Shown: piece by piece, positions 12,133 to 23,101 of the stretch | How positions within the stretch are numbered: position 1 is the first letter of the stretch | How the letters are laid out: the number at the start of each line of letters is the position of its first letter | Assembly (NCBI GenBank): GCA_964036045.1 | Contig: OZ038379.1 | Location: forward strand, 80,765,429-80,829,428 | Direction: 5' to 3' | DNA: 64,000 nucleotides | Origin: Eutreptiella sp. 'Long Island Sound 2002' | Taxonomy: Eukaryota > Euglenozoa > Euglenophyceae > Eutreptiales > Eutreptiaceae | Translations under genes and position numbers: made by a program | Notes under the pieces: model-generated | Databases searched by the model: none | What the model was told of the DNA's origin: nothing | The model's input: the letters and a program-made list of their open reading frames with translations, nothing else

Positions 12133-13630
12133 ACAACCACACCCACGCAAGAAACAAACCCAACAAGGCGGCAGGACAGGACACCACGGCACCACGCGGC
12201 AGCACAGCACCACGGGGCACAGCACAGGGGAGCAGGGCATCGAGGGACAGCGGGCCACACAGCAACACCGCACAGGGCGGAGACGACAGGAAACGCACAA
12301 CACAACACCCCAGGGCGCACACGGCACAAAGCACAACGGCGAACAACACCACGCGGCGGCACACCTCAGCAAAACACACACAGCGCGGGGGGACAAGACA
12401 AAACACGGCGAGAGAAGGCACAGGACCGCAATACGACGGACAGGGCCCCAGGACGCAACACAGCGCGCGGCAGCACCAGACGGAGCAAAACTAAACAACA
12501 CAGCGCACAACAACGCAACACCAGGCGGCACAACGCGCAGCAACACGGCGCAGCACAGCACCCAGGGACACACCACAGCACGCCACCGAGACACGACACC
12601 AGGAGCCACCAGGACCCACCAGGCGACAACAGAGGACAGCCAGGCCCAGCAGCAAAAGCACAAACACAACAGGCAACAACACAAAACACCAGCCAACCCC
12701 GCGAGAGCAAGAGAGCACCGAACAGAGAGCAATGACGCAGACACACCACCACAGCACCGCACAGGCAGAGCACAGAAACAGAAACGACCCAGAACCGGCC
12801 CGGAGCCCAGAACCAACGGGGAGCAACAGGAAACCAGCGCCACCAGCGGGAAAAAAAAAAAAAGAAGACAGGGCACCACAGCACAGCACCACACGGCAGC
12901 ACAGCGCCACAGGACACAGCACAGGGGAACAGGACACCACAGGGAAGACGCCCAGCGGCGGCCAGACCAGACACGGGCACCAGAGCCGACACGCACCACC
13001 GAACGACAACGCCGGGCAACCAGAGCCACCAGCAGGGCCCCAACAAAAGGCAGCGATACCAGGAACCAACAACACCAGCCACCAGAAACAGCACAGACGA
13101 CGTGCACAGCACAACGAACGGGCACCGCACAGGGAAAAAAAAAGAAAAAAGGAGGGGAGGGGGGGCGCAGAGGCCCAAGGCAACCAGAAAGCAGGAAACG
13201 CCAGAGACAACAGGGAGGGGGGGGGCAAAAAGGAAAAAAAAAGGGGGGGGGGGGGCAACAAGACGCCAAGGCCCAGGGCACCCCAGGCCGGAAAACACGC
13301 AACGCAAGAGACAACGGGGCGCACAGAGGGGGGGGAGGGGAAAAAAAAGGGGGGGGGGAGGGACAAACCGCCAAGGCCCAAGGCACCCGGGGCCGGAAAA
13401 CGCGCAAAGCAGGAGACAACGGGGGCGCAACGCGGGGGAGAAGGGGAAAAAAAAAAAAAAAACCCAACAACAACCACAAACAGGGCAACCAAAGCCTGGA
13501 GGGGGCCAAACAAGCAAAGAGCGAACCAAGAACGGCCACAGGAAAAGGTGAAGCGCAGCAAAACGCGCCCGGGAGGCCGACCCGCCTGACCCGGCCAAGC
13601 AGGGCACGCACACGCACACACGCCCGGAAC
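12133..13630. other. T-depleted tract (almost three-letter DNA)
   Basis: By direct count, 12181-13560 contains nine T in 1380 bases, with T-free runs at 12734-13056 and 13104-13496. A, C and G are each near one third. The tract starts just after the junction and ends sharply near 13630, where T returns. All stop codons contain both T and A, so a strand without T gives no stop in any of the six frames. This explains the overlapping open frames here. Confidence 0.95.
13135..13470 (+). repeat. Three ~108-bp units with A and G homopolymers
   Basis: Three consecutive units each contain CAAGGC-type sequence, a GGCCGGAAAA-like segment, GAGACAACGGG, then runs of 8-16 A and 8-13 G. Several G runs of four or more lie within short distances, so G-quadruplex or R-loop formation is possible on the plus strand. 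Confidence 0.75.
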
Positions 13631-14169
13631 CCGGGTGTGGCGTCCTCGGGCCCGAAAGAGGCGGTGTCGGCGTCCACACGAAACAGCCCTGGTGCACCGG
13701 CTGAGTCCCCCGTCGCAAGACGGACGGTACGGGAAACCGGACGCGTTAGTGAAGCCGGAGGGACCGGCCAGGGACAACTCCATCGCGGGGCCCCGAACAG
13801 GTACGACGCGGAGCGCGCCCAGCGCCCTTGCCTCGGTTCCCGGCCCCGGTTCTCGGCCGGCCTCCGCCTGTCCCGCGCAGCCACCCAGTAAAGCCGGGGG
13901 CGACAGAGCCCGGGGTCGGGGAAGGCACCACGGCGACGGGAAAGCCAACTGGAGCACCGAGAGCGACCGGACCGGACGAGGAGCGGCGCACCAACGGGGG
14001 GCCACGAGGCACGCCAGAGAGGCACGCCGCCGGCCACAGGCCCGGCACGAGGACAGGTGCCAAGCCACAACGGCCACCGGGTGCCGCGAACCCGGGAAGC
14101 GCGCACAACACCCGACAAAGCGCGGCACGGGACAAGGTGCCAAGGAAAGCCGGGCCCCCACGCCCGCAC

Positions 14170-17100
14170 ACCGCACCCACGGCCAGTGGGAAGCGGGCCC
14201 CGGCCGCACGCCCGAAGAGACGGGTGGTCGGGGGTGGGAGAGCGCCCGACCCCGGACACCCCACACCAAGGCAAGAGGTGCCCCCCCGGGGGCCCTCGTG
14301 CCGCCCCCACAGCACGCAAGAGCGCGCGCTGTGGTGTTGGTGACAGGTTCCTACGCCCGCATCCCCCGGCACCCACAGCTAGTGGGTAGTGGGCCCCGAC
14401 AGCTCGCCCAGAGGGCGGGCAGTGGGGGATGGGAGAGGGCCCGACCCCGGACGCCCCACACCCAGGCAGCAGGCGCCCCCCCCGGGCACCCTCGTGCCGC
14501 CTCCACAGCGCGCAAAGCCAGCTCGCAAGAGCGCGCGCTGTGGGGTTGGTGACGGGTCCCCACGCCCGCACCCCCCCGCACCCACAGCCACTGGGTAGTG
14601 GGCCCCGGCAGCCCGCCAAGGGGGCGGGCAGTCGGGGGCGGGAGAGCGCCCGACCCCGGACGCCAAACACCCAGGCAGGAGGCGCCCCCCCCGGGCGCCC
14701 TCGTGCCGCCCCCACAGCGTGCAAAGCCAGCACGCAAGTGCGCGCGCTGTGGGGTTGGTGACGGGTCTCCACGCCCGCACCCCCCCGCAACCACAGCCAG
14801 TGGGTACTCGGCCCCGGCAGCCCGCCCAGAGGGCTTACAGTTGGGGGTGGGAGAGCGCCCGACCCCGGACGCCCCACACCCAGGCAAGAGGCGCCCCCCC
14901 CGGGCATCCCAATTTCGCCCCCGCAGCACGCAAGAGCGCGCGCTGTGGGGTTGGTGACGGGTCCCCACGCCCGCATCCCCCCGCACCCACAGCCAGTGGG
15001 TAGTGGGCCCCGGCAGCCCGCCCAGAGGGCGGGCAGTCGCGGGTGGGAGAGCGCCCGACCCCGGACGCCCCACACCCAGACAAGAGGCGCCCCCCCCGGG
15101 CACCTTCATGCCGCTCCCACAGCACCCAAGAGCGCGCGCTGTGGGGTTGGTGACGGGTCCCCACGCCCGCACCCTCCCGCACCCACAGCCAGTGGGTAGT
15201 GGGCCCCGGCAGCCCGCCCAGAGGGCGGGCAGTCGGGGATGGGAGAGCGCCCGACCCCAGACGCCCCACACCCAGGCAGGAGGCGCCCCCCCCGGGCACC
15301 CTCATGCCGCCCCCACAGCGCGCAAGGCAGCTCGCAAGAGCGCGCGCTGTGGGGTTGGTGACGGGTCCCCACGCCTGCACCCCCCCGCATCCACAGCCAG
15401 TGGGTAGTGGGCCCCGGCAGCGCGCCCAGAGGGCGGGCAGTCGAAGGTGGGAGAACGCCCGACCCCGGACGCCCCACATCCAGGCAAGAGGCGCCCCCCC
15501 CGGGCACCCTCATGCCGCCCCCACAGCACGCAAGAGCGCGCGCTGTGGGGTTGGTGACGGGTCCCCACGCCCGCACCCCCCCGCACCCACAGCCAGTGGG
15601 TAGTGGGCCCCGGCAGCCCGCCCAGAGGGCGGGCAGTCGGGGGTGGGAGAGCGCCGGACCCCGGACGCCCCACACCCAGACAAGAGGCGCCCCCCCCCGG
15701 GCACCCTCATGCCGCCCCCACAGCGCGCAAAGCCAGCTCGCAAGAGCGCGCGCTGTGGGGTTGGTGACGGGTCCCCACGCCCGCATCCCCCCGCACCCAC
15801 AGCCAGTGGGTAGTGGGCCCCGGGAGCCCGCCCAGAGGGCGGGCAGTTGGGAGTGGGGGAGCGCCCGACCCCGGACACCCCACACCCAGGCAAGAGACGC
15901 CCCCCCGGGCACCCTCATGCCGCCCCCACAGCAGGCAAGAGCCCGCGCTGTGAGGTTGGTGACGGGTTTCCACGCCCGCACCCCCCCGCACCAACAGCCA
16001 GTGGGTAGTGGGCCCCAGCAGCCCGCCAAGAGGGCGGGCAGTCGGGGGTGGGCGAGCGTTCGACCCCGGACGCCCCACATCCAGGCAGTAGGCGCCCCCC
16101 CGGGGCGCCCTTGTGCCTCCCCCACAGCCCGCAAAGCGAGCTCGCAAGAGCGCGCGCCGTGGGGTTGGTGACGGGTCCCCACGCCCGCACCCTCCCGCAC
16201 CCACAGCCAGTGGGTAGTGGGCCCCGGCAGCCCGCTCAGAGTGCGGGCAGTCGGGGGTGGGAGAGCGCCCGACCCCGGACGCCCCACACCCAGGCAAGAG
16301 GCGCCCCCCCCTGGGCACCCTAATGCCGCCCCCACAGCGCGCAAAGCCAGCTCGCAAGAGCGCGCGCTGTGGGGTTGGTGACGGGTCCCCACGCCCGCAC
16401 CCTCCCGCACCCTCAGCCAGTGGGTAGTGGGCCCCGGCAGCCCGCCCAGAGGGCGGGCAGTCGGGGGTGGGAGAGCGCCCGACCCCGGTCGCCCCACACC
16501 CAGGCAAGAGGCGCCCCCCCCGGGCACCCTCATGCCGCCCCCACAGCACGCAAGAGCGCGCGCTTTGGGGTTGGTGACGGGTCCTCAAGCCCGCTCCCCC
16601 CCGCACCCACAGCCACTGGGTAGTGGGCCCCGGAAGCCCGCCCAGAGGGCGGGCAGTCGGGGGTGGGAGAGCGCCCGACCCCCGACGCCCCACACCCAGG
16701 CAAGAGGCGCCCCCCCCGGGCACCCTCATGCAGCCCCCACAGCACGCAAGAGCGCGCGCTGTGGGGTTGGTGACGGGTCCCCACGCCCGCACCCCCCCGC
16801 AACCACAGCCAGTGGGTAGTGGGCCCCAGCAGCCCGCCCAGAGGGCGGGCAGTTGGGGATGGGAGAGCGCCCGACCCCGGACGCCCCGCACCCAGGCAGG
16901 AGGCGCCCCCCCTGGGTGCCCTCGGGCCGCCCCCACAGCGCGCAAAGCCAGCTCGCAAGAGCGCGCGCTGTGGGGCTGTTGACGGGTCCCCACGCCCGCA
17001 CCCCCCAGCACCCACAGCCAGTGGGTAGTGGGCCCCTGCAGCCCGCCCAGAGGGCGGGCAGCCGGGGGAGCGGGAGCGCCTGACGCCAGACGCCCCTCAC

Positions 17101-17540
17101 AACAGCGGACGCCCCCCCCCCCCCCGGGGACGCCCTTTCGCCACCCCCACAGCGCGCAACGCCGGCCCGCAAGGGCGCGCGCCGTTGGGCCGGTGCTGGG
17201 TCCCCAGACCCGCATCGACCTCACCCGGGACACAGGGGTCGCGGAACCCCGGCCGCCCGCCCCAGAGGACGGGCGGCTGGGGGAGGGACAGCGCCTGACA
17301 CCAGACGCCCCTCACAACGGTGGAAGGCCACCCCCCCCGGGGACGGCCCCCCACCACACCACCCCCGCGGCACGCAGCCCCCACAGGGCATGCAGCCCAA
17401 GGGGATAGTGTTGGGCCCCCACACCCACACACCCGCGCCCACAGCACGTGGGTAGCGGACCCCAACAGCCCGCCCAGTGGGCGAGAAGTCGGGGGAGGGG
17501 GAGCGCCTGACCTCAGACGCCCCTCGCAACAACAGCCCCA
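14170..17540. repeat. GC-rich satellite, 195-210-bp units
   Basis: The marker TAGTGGGCCCC (one variant) occurs at 14387, 14596, 14805, 15001, 15197, 15405, 15601, 15811, 16006, 16215, 16425, 16621, 16817 and 17026. The spacing is either 195-196 or 208-210 bases. The length classes differ by a 12-13-base segment, AAAGCCAGCTCGC, next to GCGCGCGCTGT. Units at both edges are more diverged than central ones. Each unit contains an inverted repeat, GCCCGCC ... GGGCGGGC. Spacings are not constant modulo three, so a tandem-repeat protein is unlikely. Confidence 0.93.
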
Positions 17541-18387
17541 AGCCAGGTAGGGGGCAACCAGGACCGGACCGCCCCCCCCCAAGCACGCCAGACAGAGCAA
17601 GGGACCGGGACAGGACACGCGGAGGGGCACGGACCACGTGGAACGGCCCTACCAGCGCCCAGTGCCGGGACCGCGCAAGGTGCGCACGCCACACCACCCG
17701 GGGGGGGGGGGGGGGCGGACGCCGCGGGAGCGCGAGCGCACACACACGCCAAGGGCACGCGGGGACTACCAGAAGGGCAACCGGACCAAGCTCGCGGAAC
17801 GCACAGACCGCGTGGAATGGCGTACCAGCGAGCGAGGGTAAGGGACACCCGGACGGGACGGCCCGCCACACGCAGCGCGGGACACGCGGGGCGGGATGGG
17901 GGAAACAGGAGAGACACAACACCAGGTACCGGCCCGAGCCTTCCGAACCGGCCGCGAGCGCCGCGCACACACGGACGGGGCACTGCACCCGCCAAGGCAG
18001 TAGTGGCGCACTGCGCCACGCTCCAACCCCTAGGCTAGGCAGCCTGCGAGCCAGCCCAAGGGGGTCCCACTGGCGACAAGCCAGTAGCAGGGGCCCGGCG
18101 GCGCCGGCGCCCCGGGCGACCACGCATTAGGGGGGCGACGCGGTGGGTAAGCGCCCGCAGCCACGGCTGCGAATTGATGCACTGACCGGGGAGTGGCGAA
18201 ACGGGGAAGTGGGGGAGGGACAGGGGTCCGAGCCCTGTGAACCCGGGGGAATCTGCCACCAGGCAGGAGGTGCGTCTTGGAGGGCCCCCCACTAGGACCC
18301 AGTGGGGAGGATATCACCTGGCCCGACCAGGTGGCCCCCCGGGGCCGAAAGGCGTCTAATACCCGCAAAATCAAATCTCAAACCTCA
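17541..18387. other. GC-rich tail of the block
   Basis: This is non-coding sequence with a run of about 15 G near 17700 and a short region near 18250-18350 that contains several small inverted repeats. AT content rises in the last 40 bases before the second integrase copy. I see no gene. Confidence 0.5.
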
Positions 18388-19477
18388 AACCCTATTGTCT
18401 GGCTCTGTGACCAGGAACCGGTGAAGTCTTTTTAGAAGGGCCCACCACAGGAGAAAGCGAAACCAAAGCGGTGGTGGACTTACCTGAGCCAGTTCAGGCT
18501 GACAGTTCATCATATCCCTGGAATAAAAAATGAACTGTCTGACTATATATCGCGCAATAACTTTGATGCGCTTATAGGTGGGAGCTCTGAGGCACTCGCC
18601 AAAGAGGCTTTCCAGCGTATGGATGTCCAGCTTGACCTGTCCATGCGCACTGCTGGAATCCTCGAGGGTTGGAACCTAACTGACTATCAGTCAGAGTATG
18701 ATGAAATTCTCCAGACCCTCAGCACTGGTCTCGAACCCCGTGTCATTGACGGGCACCAGTGGTATAAAAACAACCAGTACCTCTTCTACGAGGACCGTAT
18801 TGTCTTACGTGAGGCCCAACTTGATGGGTGCCTACAGTGGTCGCATCTCAGCTCAGGTCACACTGGCGCTAATCGCTCAGTGGACATCTTCTGTGAGTGT
18901 TTTTACTCTAGTCTAACCCTCACTGAACTGAGGTCTCGTATGCAGACCATTGTGGATGCTTGTGGCTGTCATGCCAGCAAGCAGAGCGACAGTAGGGATA
19001 GGGGACTGATTTCCAGATAACCCATACCCTATTGTACTAACTCTCCTCTCTATGTGGATTTCATCCACGGCCTACATTGCTTCAGCGGCTATGATAGTTG
19101 CCTAGTGGTCACCTGTGGCCTGTCTCGCTTCACCCGTGTGTTCCCTTGCAATAAGAAAATCACAGGAGAGCAGACTGTGAAAATGTTGGTCGAACAGTGG
19201 TTCGAACCCTATGGAGCAGCTAAGCAGGTGCACTCAGATGAGGATGTACGCATCCGCAGTGACACCGGGTGGTACAAATGAGTGCTGAATGCCCTCAACG
19301 TTGAGGTAACCACTGGTGTGCCCTATACCCACACGTCTAACCCTCTGTGTGAGAGACGAAACCGTGCGGTCGAACAGAATCTGAGAATCCTGATGAAACA
19401 AGAACGTACCAAAGACTGGGTACGCCTGGTGCCCTGAGCAGTGCTGACCATGAACTCTCAGAGGAGCTCTTCTACGG
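18388..19477 (+). repeat. 1.09-kb direct repeat, copy 2
   Basis: It matches 11036-12124. This copy continues without break into the rest of integrase at its right end, whereas copy 1 continues into the RNase H at its left end. Together they bracket the GC block. Confidence 0.9.
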
Positions 19478-19929
19478 GTTTCACCCCCCACGAGCTGTTC
19501 CATGGAGGACGACCTGCTTGGTTCTTCAAAACCCCCTTTCCTAAGGACTTCAAGAGCCCTGTTGGGGATAGACTTGAACACAAGCAGTCTATGGCCAACC
19601 AGGCTGGGACTAACCTGAGACATATCCGTGACCGTGAACTGAGCCGACAAAATCCCCTACGGCGACCTGCCAGCTTCAAGATTGGTGACTTTGTTTTGGT
19701 GCTCCATTCAGGCCTACCCTTCTGGCCTCGTAACTGCCTACAGGACCCTTATTTTGGGCCCTATCGTATCATCAGGATAGAAGGATCTAGGATCCATGTC
19801 AGATGCAGTCCATGTCCAGGTGGTGAACTGCTTTGTGCGCCTAAACAGTTGAGGCACTGTCACTCCCCTGACGATTTGTCCTGGGATGAGTGGCGCCTGG
19901 CGACAGTGACGTGGAGAGCATCGACCTAG
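18388..19929 (+). pseudogene. Element C RNase H end, integrase and GPY/F, second copy
   Basis: This copy restores some codons lost in copy 1 (FYEDRIV here, a stop there) but keeps stops at 19018-19020, 19279-19281 and 19436-19438. Downstream of the core, 19441-19929 reads into the C-terminal GPY/F module (FKIGDFVLVL ... DPYFGPYRIIRI), which binds DNA and is typical of chromoviruses. It is the only place in element C where the integrase C-terminus is present. Confidence 0.85.
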
Positions 19930-19970
19930 AGAACGCTGAGAGCCCAGAGGAGGCAGACGAACTGGATTAA

Positions 19971-20237
19971 ATGACTGCCGATGAGATGGCAGTCGATAGC
20001 TACTACGCGGTTGCAGGTATTGCTCGCCACGAGTATAAACAGGGCTGGAAATTTCTTACCCTGTCGGATGGCTATGGGCTATCTGAGGCAACCTGGGAAC
20101 CCATGTCCGCCTTTATACAACCAGATGGGAGTATCAACCCCATCTTTCGCTTGTACCTCGTTGAGAACAACGAGGGACAGCTACTAACCCGTGCTGAGAC
20201 TCTGTCCCAGCGTAAAAAGACGAACCAATTTCACTGA
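19971..20237 (+). pseudogene. Element C chromodomain
   Basis: This 88-residue open frame follows the GPY/F module. It reads YYAVAGIARHEYKQGWKFLT near the start and then EATWEPMSAFIQ, which fits the aromatic and W-E-P positions of a chromodomain. In chromoviruses this module directs integration to modified histones. It is in another frame from the preceding piece, so it is not translated as part of integrase today. Confidence 0.7.
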
Positions 20238-21592
20238 GTCAGTCTACTGACTGTCTTACAACCTTACAGGGGCGGTGAGCACTCTTGTGCAGATATGCCT
20301 GCGTATGTGTGTGAGAGTAGTTGTCACAGTTGCCCCACATTGCATTGCAGGACAGGACCGTGAGCCCCTTGTGACAACCACACCCTGGCCGAGGGCCATT
20401 GGTTTTGCTCAGACTGTTGCTTTCAGAGCACTGCACTTACCCTGGCTGTGCCCTGCAGCCCCATGCCTATGGCTACCAGCGTGAGCCAGGTGGCCGCTTA
20501 TCAGGTTTGCAGCCACCCAGCGAGTGTGTACCTTGTTGACCATGTGTTGCATGGGAACTGCCCTGATGTAATGACCTTGGGGAGCCAACGAAGAACGGTG
20601 GCTTACTACTCCAGGGGGGAATGACAAGCAAGGTGTTATGAAGCAAGGTGTGTCTCCCCTCCTTGGGGACAAGCGTGCCCACGGTTAGGACCCCTGACTG
20701 GTCCAGACCCATGGGGTTCTACCCTTCCTTACAGGGTTTACCATACCCCTAAGTGTGCTACGTATGTCTGTGTGTGTCTCACTTCTCTCCCCGTCGTGGG
20801 TCCTGGAGACCGGGCTTCGCTGACGTCGGACCGAAGGTCCTAATCAGGTACTATTTCCACTCCTATGGCGCCCAATTTCTGTGCTGGCGCCTGTCCTTGG
20901 GGGAAGACGGCAAAAGCGCTACCTACTAGAGGGGAGGGGCGGCCATGTGTGCTAAGGGCATACATAAAGCCCATTTTTCTGAGGGCCAAAAGCCAACGCA
21001 CTCTCCTGCCCACGTGGAAAAGCACGCGGGACAGGAGACACCACTACACTACACTAACTAACACCAGCACCAGCCTTCAAAGGCAGGGTGAGCACTGATC
21101 ACTTGCACTCATCACCTGCCAGGCTTGCGGACCCTAACCCCTACACACGCTACTTGGGTTTCATGTCAAAGAGGTCTCGGGCCCTCTTGACCCCCCTGTG
21201 AAAGAGCAAGAGAATACAGCACTACTAAGCAACTGTGGCCTAACAGGGACGCCATTACGCGTTTCCCTGTCAGGGCTTGGAGGGCAGGAGTGCTCAGTTT
21301 GCGTGCACAGCGTGTATGTCGAAGATCTCGGACTGCACTCGCCACTCACGGCTGAGTTGCAGTTTGTTGATTGTGTGATCAGCGCCCGTTTTAGCTTGGG
21401 CAGGAAAATTCAAAGTCGCCAAAGGCAACTGCAGCTGCACCAATCGCCCTCACCTGCCCACCTGTAGAACAAAGGCTGATGGGCCTGGCAGGTGGTGGAG
21501 AAACCAAGACAGCCTCCACGTATTATAAGCTTCTCAGGCTGCCCTATAATACACTGTCCACTGACCAGGTTGCAAGCAAGCAAGCTTAAGGA

Positions 21593-21628
21593 ACTCCACC
21601 CGTTCTGTTAAAGAACGTAGGGTGGAGT
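21593..21628. other. Two-step hairpin
   Basis: ACTCCACCC pairs with GGGTGGAGT (9 bp). Inside it, GTTCT pairs with AGAAC around the loop GTTAA, with GTA bulged. Its function is unknown. Confidence 0.7.
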
Positions 21629-22774
21629 CCCTGGGTAACCTAAACAAGAGTTTTACTGTGCGCAACACGCGTGGCCTACCCTTTAGTGCGCCATATGCAT
21701 GCACAGGTATGCACAGGGTTTCCTCTACTCCGAAACTGAACCCTCACAACAAACCACAGCTTGACTCAACCAAGAGGTGAGCTCTTCCTGGGCTTACCTA
21801 CCTTACTCACCACTCATCATGTGAATGCCAAAGGTTACACGAGCGCAAAACACCCCTAAGCGCTTAAACAATCCTACGGTGAATTAAAAACAACCCTAAG
21901 CGATTAATGCATTGTGTGTCATGCACGCTCTTCTTACTTTGTTCCCTGCAGAAAGAGGAGAGACAATGGGGCACTGCACAGCGCAAAACAAGCCTAAGCG
22001 TTTTAAGCAACCCTATTTCAGCGCTACGGCAACACAAACACGAGCAAGCACTTTCCTTTCTTACCTGTGAAGAGAGGACAAGGGTGGATTAGGGCACAGG
22101 GAAAGCGACACAGCGTGTGAATGCCTAAATTAGGCACATGCATCGCGAGCACAGCGCATACTCTAACCCTACGTGCGCGCTGCGTGCTCCATTGGCTTTG
22201 CATACCTTTCATTTCTATTTTGACCTGTGCAGAGCAAAGGATGTGAGCACCCAAACCCCCAACGAACAAAGCAGTGACAACCCTAAGGTTTTGACAAATC
22301 AACCAACACGAACGCAATGCATGCGTGTGAAATGACACTGACATACCTGAGAGGTCGGTGGTCCACCTGCTCTGTGGTGTGCGTTCATTTTCAATACTTT
22401 TTGTTAAAGTTTATAAAAATGTTGATGCTACTGTGCAAAAATTTGTTTTAGAACTTTAAAAACTACGGCTCATGCCTTCTTTTTCTAGAGCCGTTTACGC
22501 TTGCGCAACCCTTTTTCTGGAGTCCGCTTCTGTTGCGCTTGTCTGCGACTTTAGGTTTTAGTCTAAAAATGACGATTACTCGCGTCGTTTCGTCAGCTTT
22601 TAGCGATTTGACTTCTTGAATTGCGACCCCTTTCGCTAAACCACAGGATTAACTCCCTGTTGGTTCTATTTTCTATTTTTTTCAGCTCCTAGAGATGTGT
22701 GTCCTCCATTGGGAGTATTGCTCCGCCCTGGCCCTTGGTGAGGACGTTTACTGAAACGTTGTTTATGCAGCGAT

Positions 22775-22866
22775 AGCCGTACGCATTAGAGCGTTCGACT
22801 GTACCCTAGTGGGCAGGCATGTGTGCTCTAGGGAGGAAGCCCTGGGTTCAAACCTCACTACCCCCA
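22775..22866 (+). other. tRNA-like / SINE-like segment (tentative)
   Basis: GGGTTCAAACC near 22844 resembles a Pol III B box, and TTAGAGCGTTCGACT about 60 bases upstream resembles the D-arm A-box region. Between them CCCTAG pairs with CTAGGG. The acceptor stem does not fold cleanly, so this is not called a tRNA gene. A tRNA-derived SINE fragment is the best guess. Confidence 0.3.
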
Positions 22867-23090
22867 AATTCTTACCGAACTTTTTCGTCGCACTCTGGCA
22901 ACTTTTGAGGAATGCCCCATGAAAAGGACATCCTTCATGGTACATTACACTGTATTTCAAGGGTACCTACAGTGTGATAGGCTTCTTTGAACTGATGAGA
23001 ATGTTTTTGGTAGGTTTAATGCATTTTCCGAGGTAATTTTGGGAATATTTGAGCCTTTTTTCTTTGTCCTACTAGCTTGATCAACTAGTT

Positions 23091-23101
23091 CTCCAGGGGG
23101 G
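23091..23101 (+). other. Polypurine tract of element C
   Basis: CTCCAGGGGGG directly precedes the 3' LTR, the position where plus-strand synthesis is primed. Confidence 0.75.

Larger units (their letters stand above)
12125..18387. other. GC-rich non-coding block inside element C
   Basis: This 6.3-kb block has no similarity to element C and no recognisable protein domain. It lies between two direct copies of 11036-12124. From left to right it contains a T-depleted tract, a purine-rich triplicate, a transition (13631-14169), a satellite array and a GC-rich tail. Very long open frames exist on both strands, but they follow from base composition and are not evidence of genes. Confidence 0.85.
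20238..23090 (+). other. Long 3' non-coding region of element C
   Basis: About 2.85 kb between the chromodomain and the polypurine tract contain no convincing gene. Short frames exist but none shows a domain. The region holds a strong hairpin at 21593-21628 and a tRNA-like stretch near 22775-22866. It may include undetected nested insertions, because it is long for a Ty3/gypsy 3' region. Confidence 0.5.

Noticed and set aside
14345-16545. Long open frames in the satellite as a repeat-protein gene
   Set aside because: Unit lengths are not constant modulo three, several frames are open at once, and the composition explains the lack of stops.
21840-22290. CCCTAAG repeats as a telomere-like array
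   Set aside because: CCCTAAGCG-type sequences are few and scattered and do not form tandem TTAGGG or TTTAGGG units.
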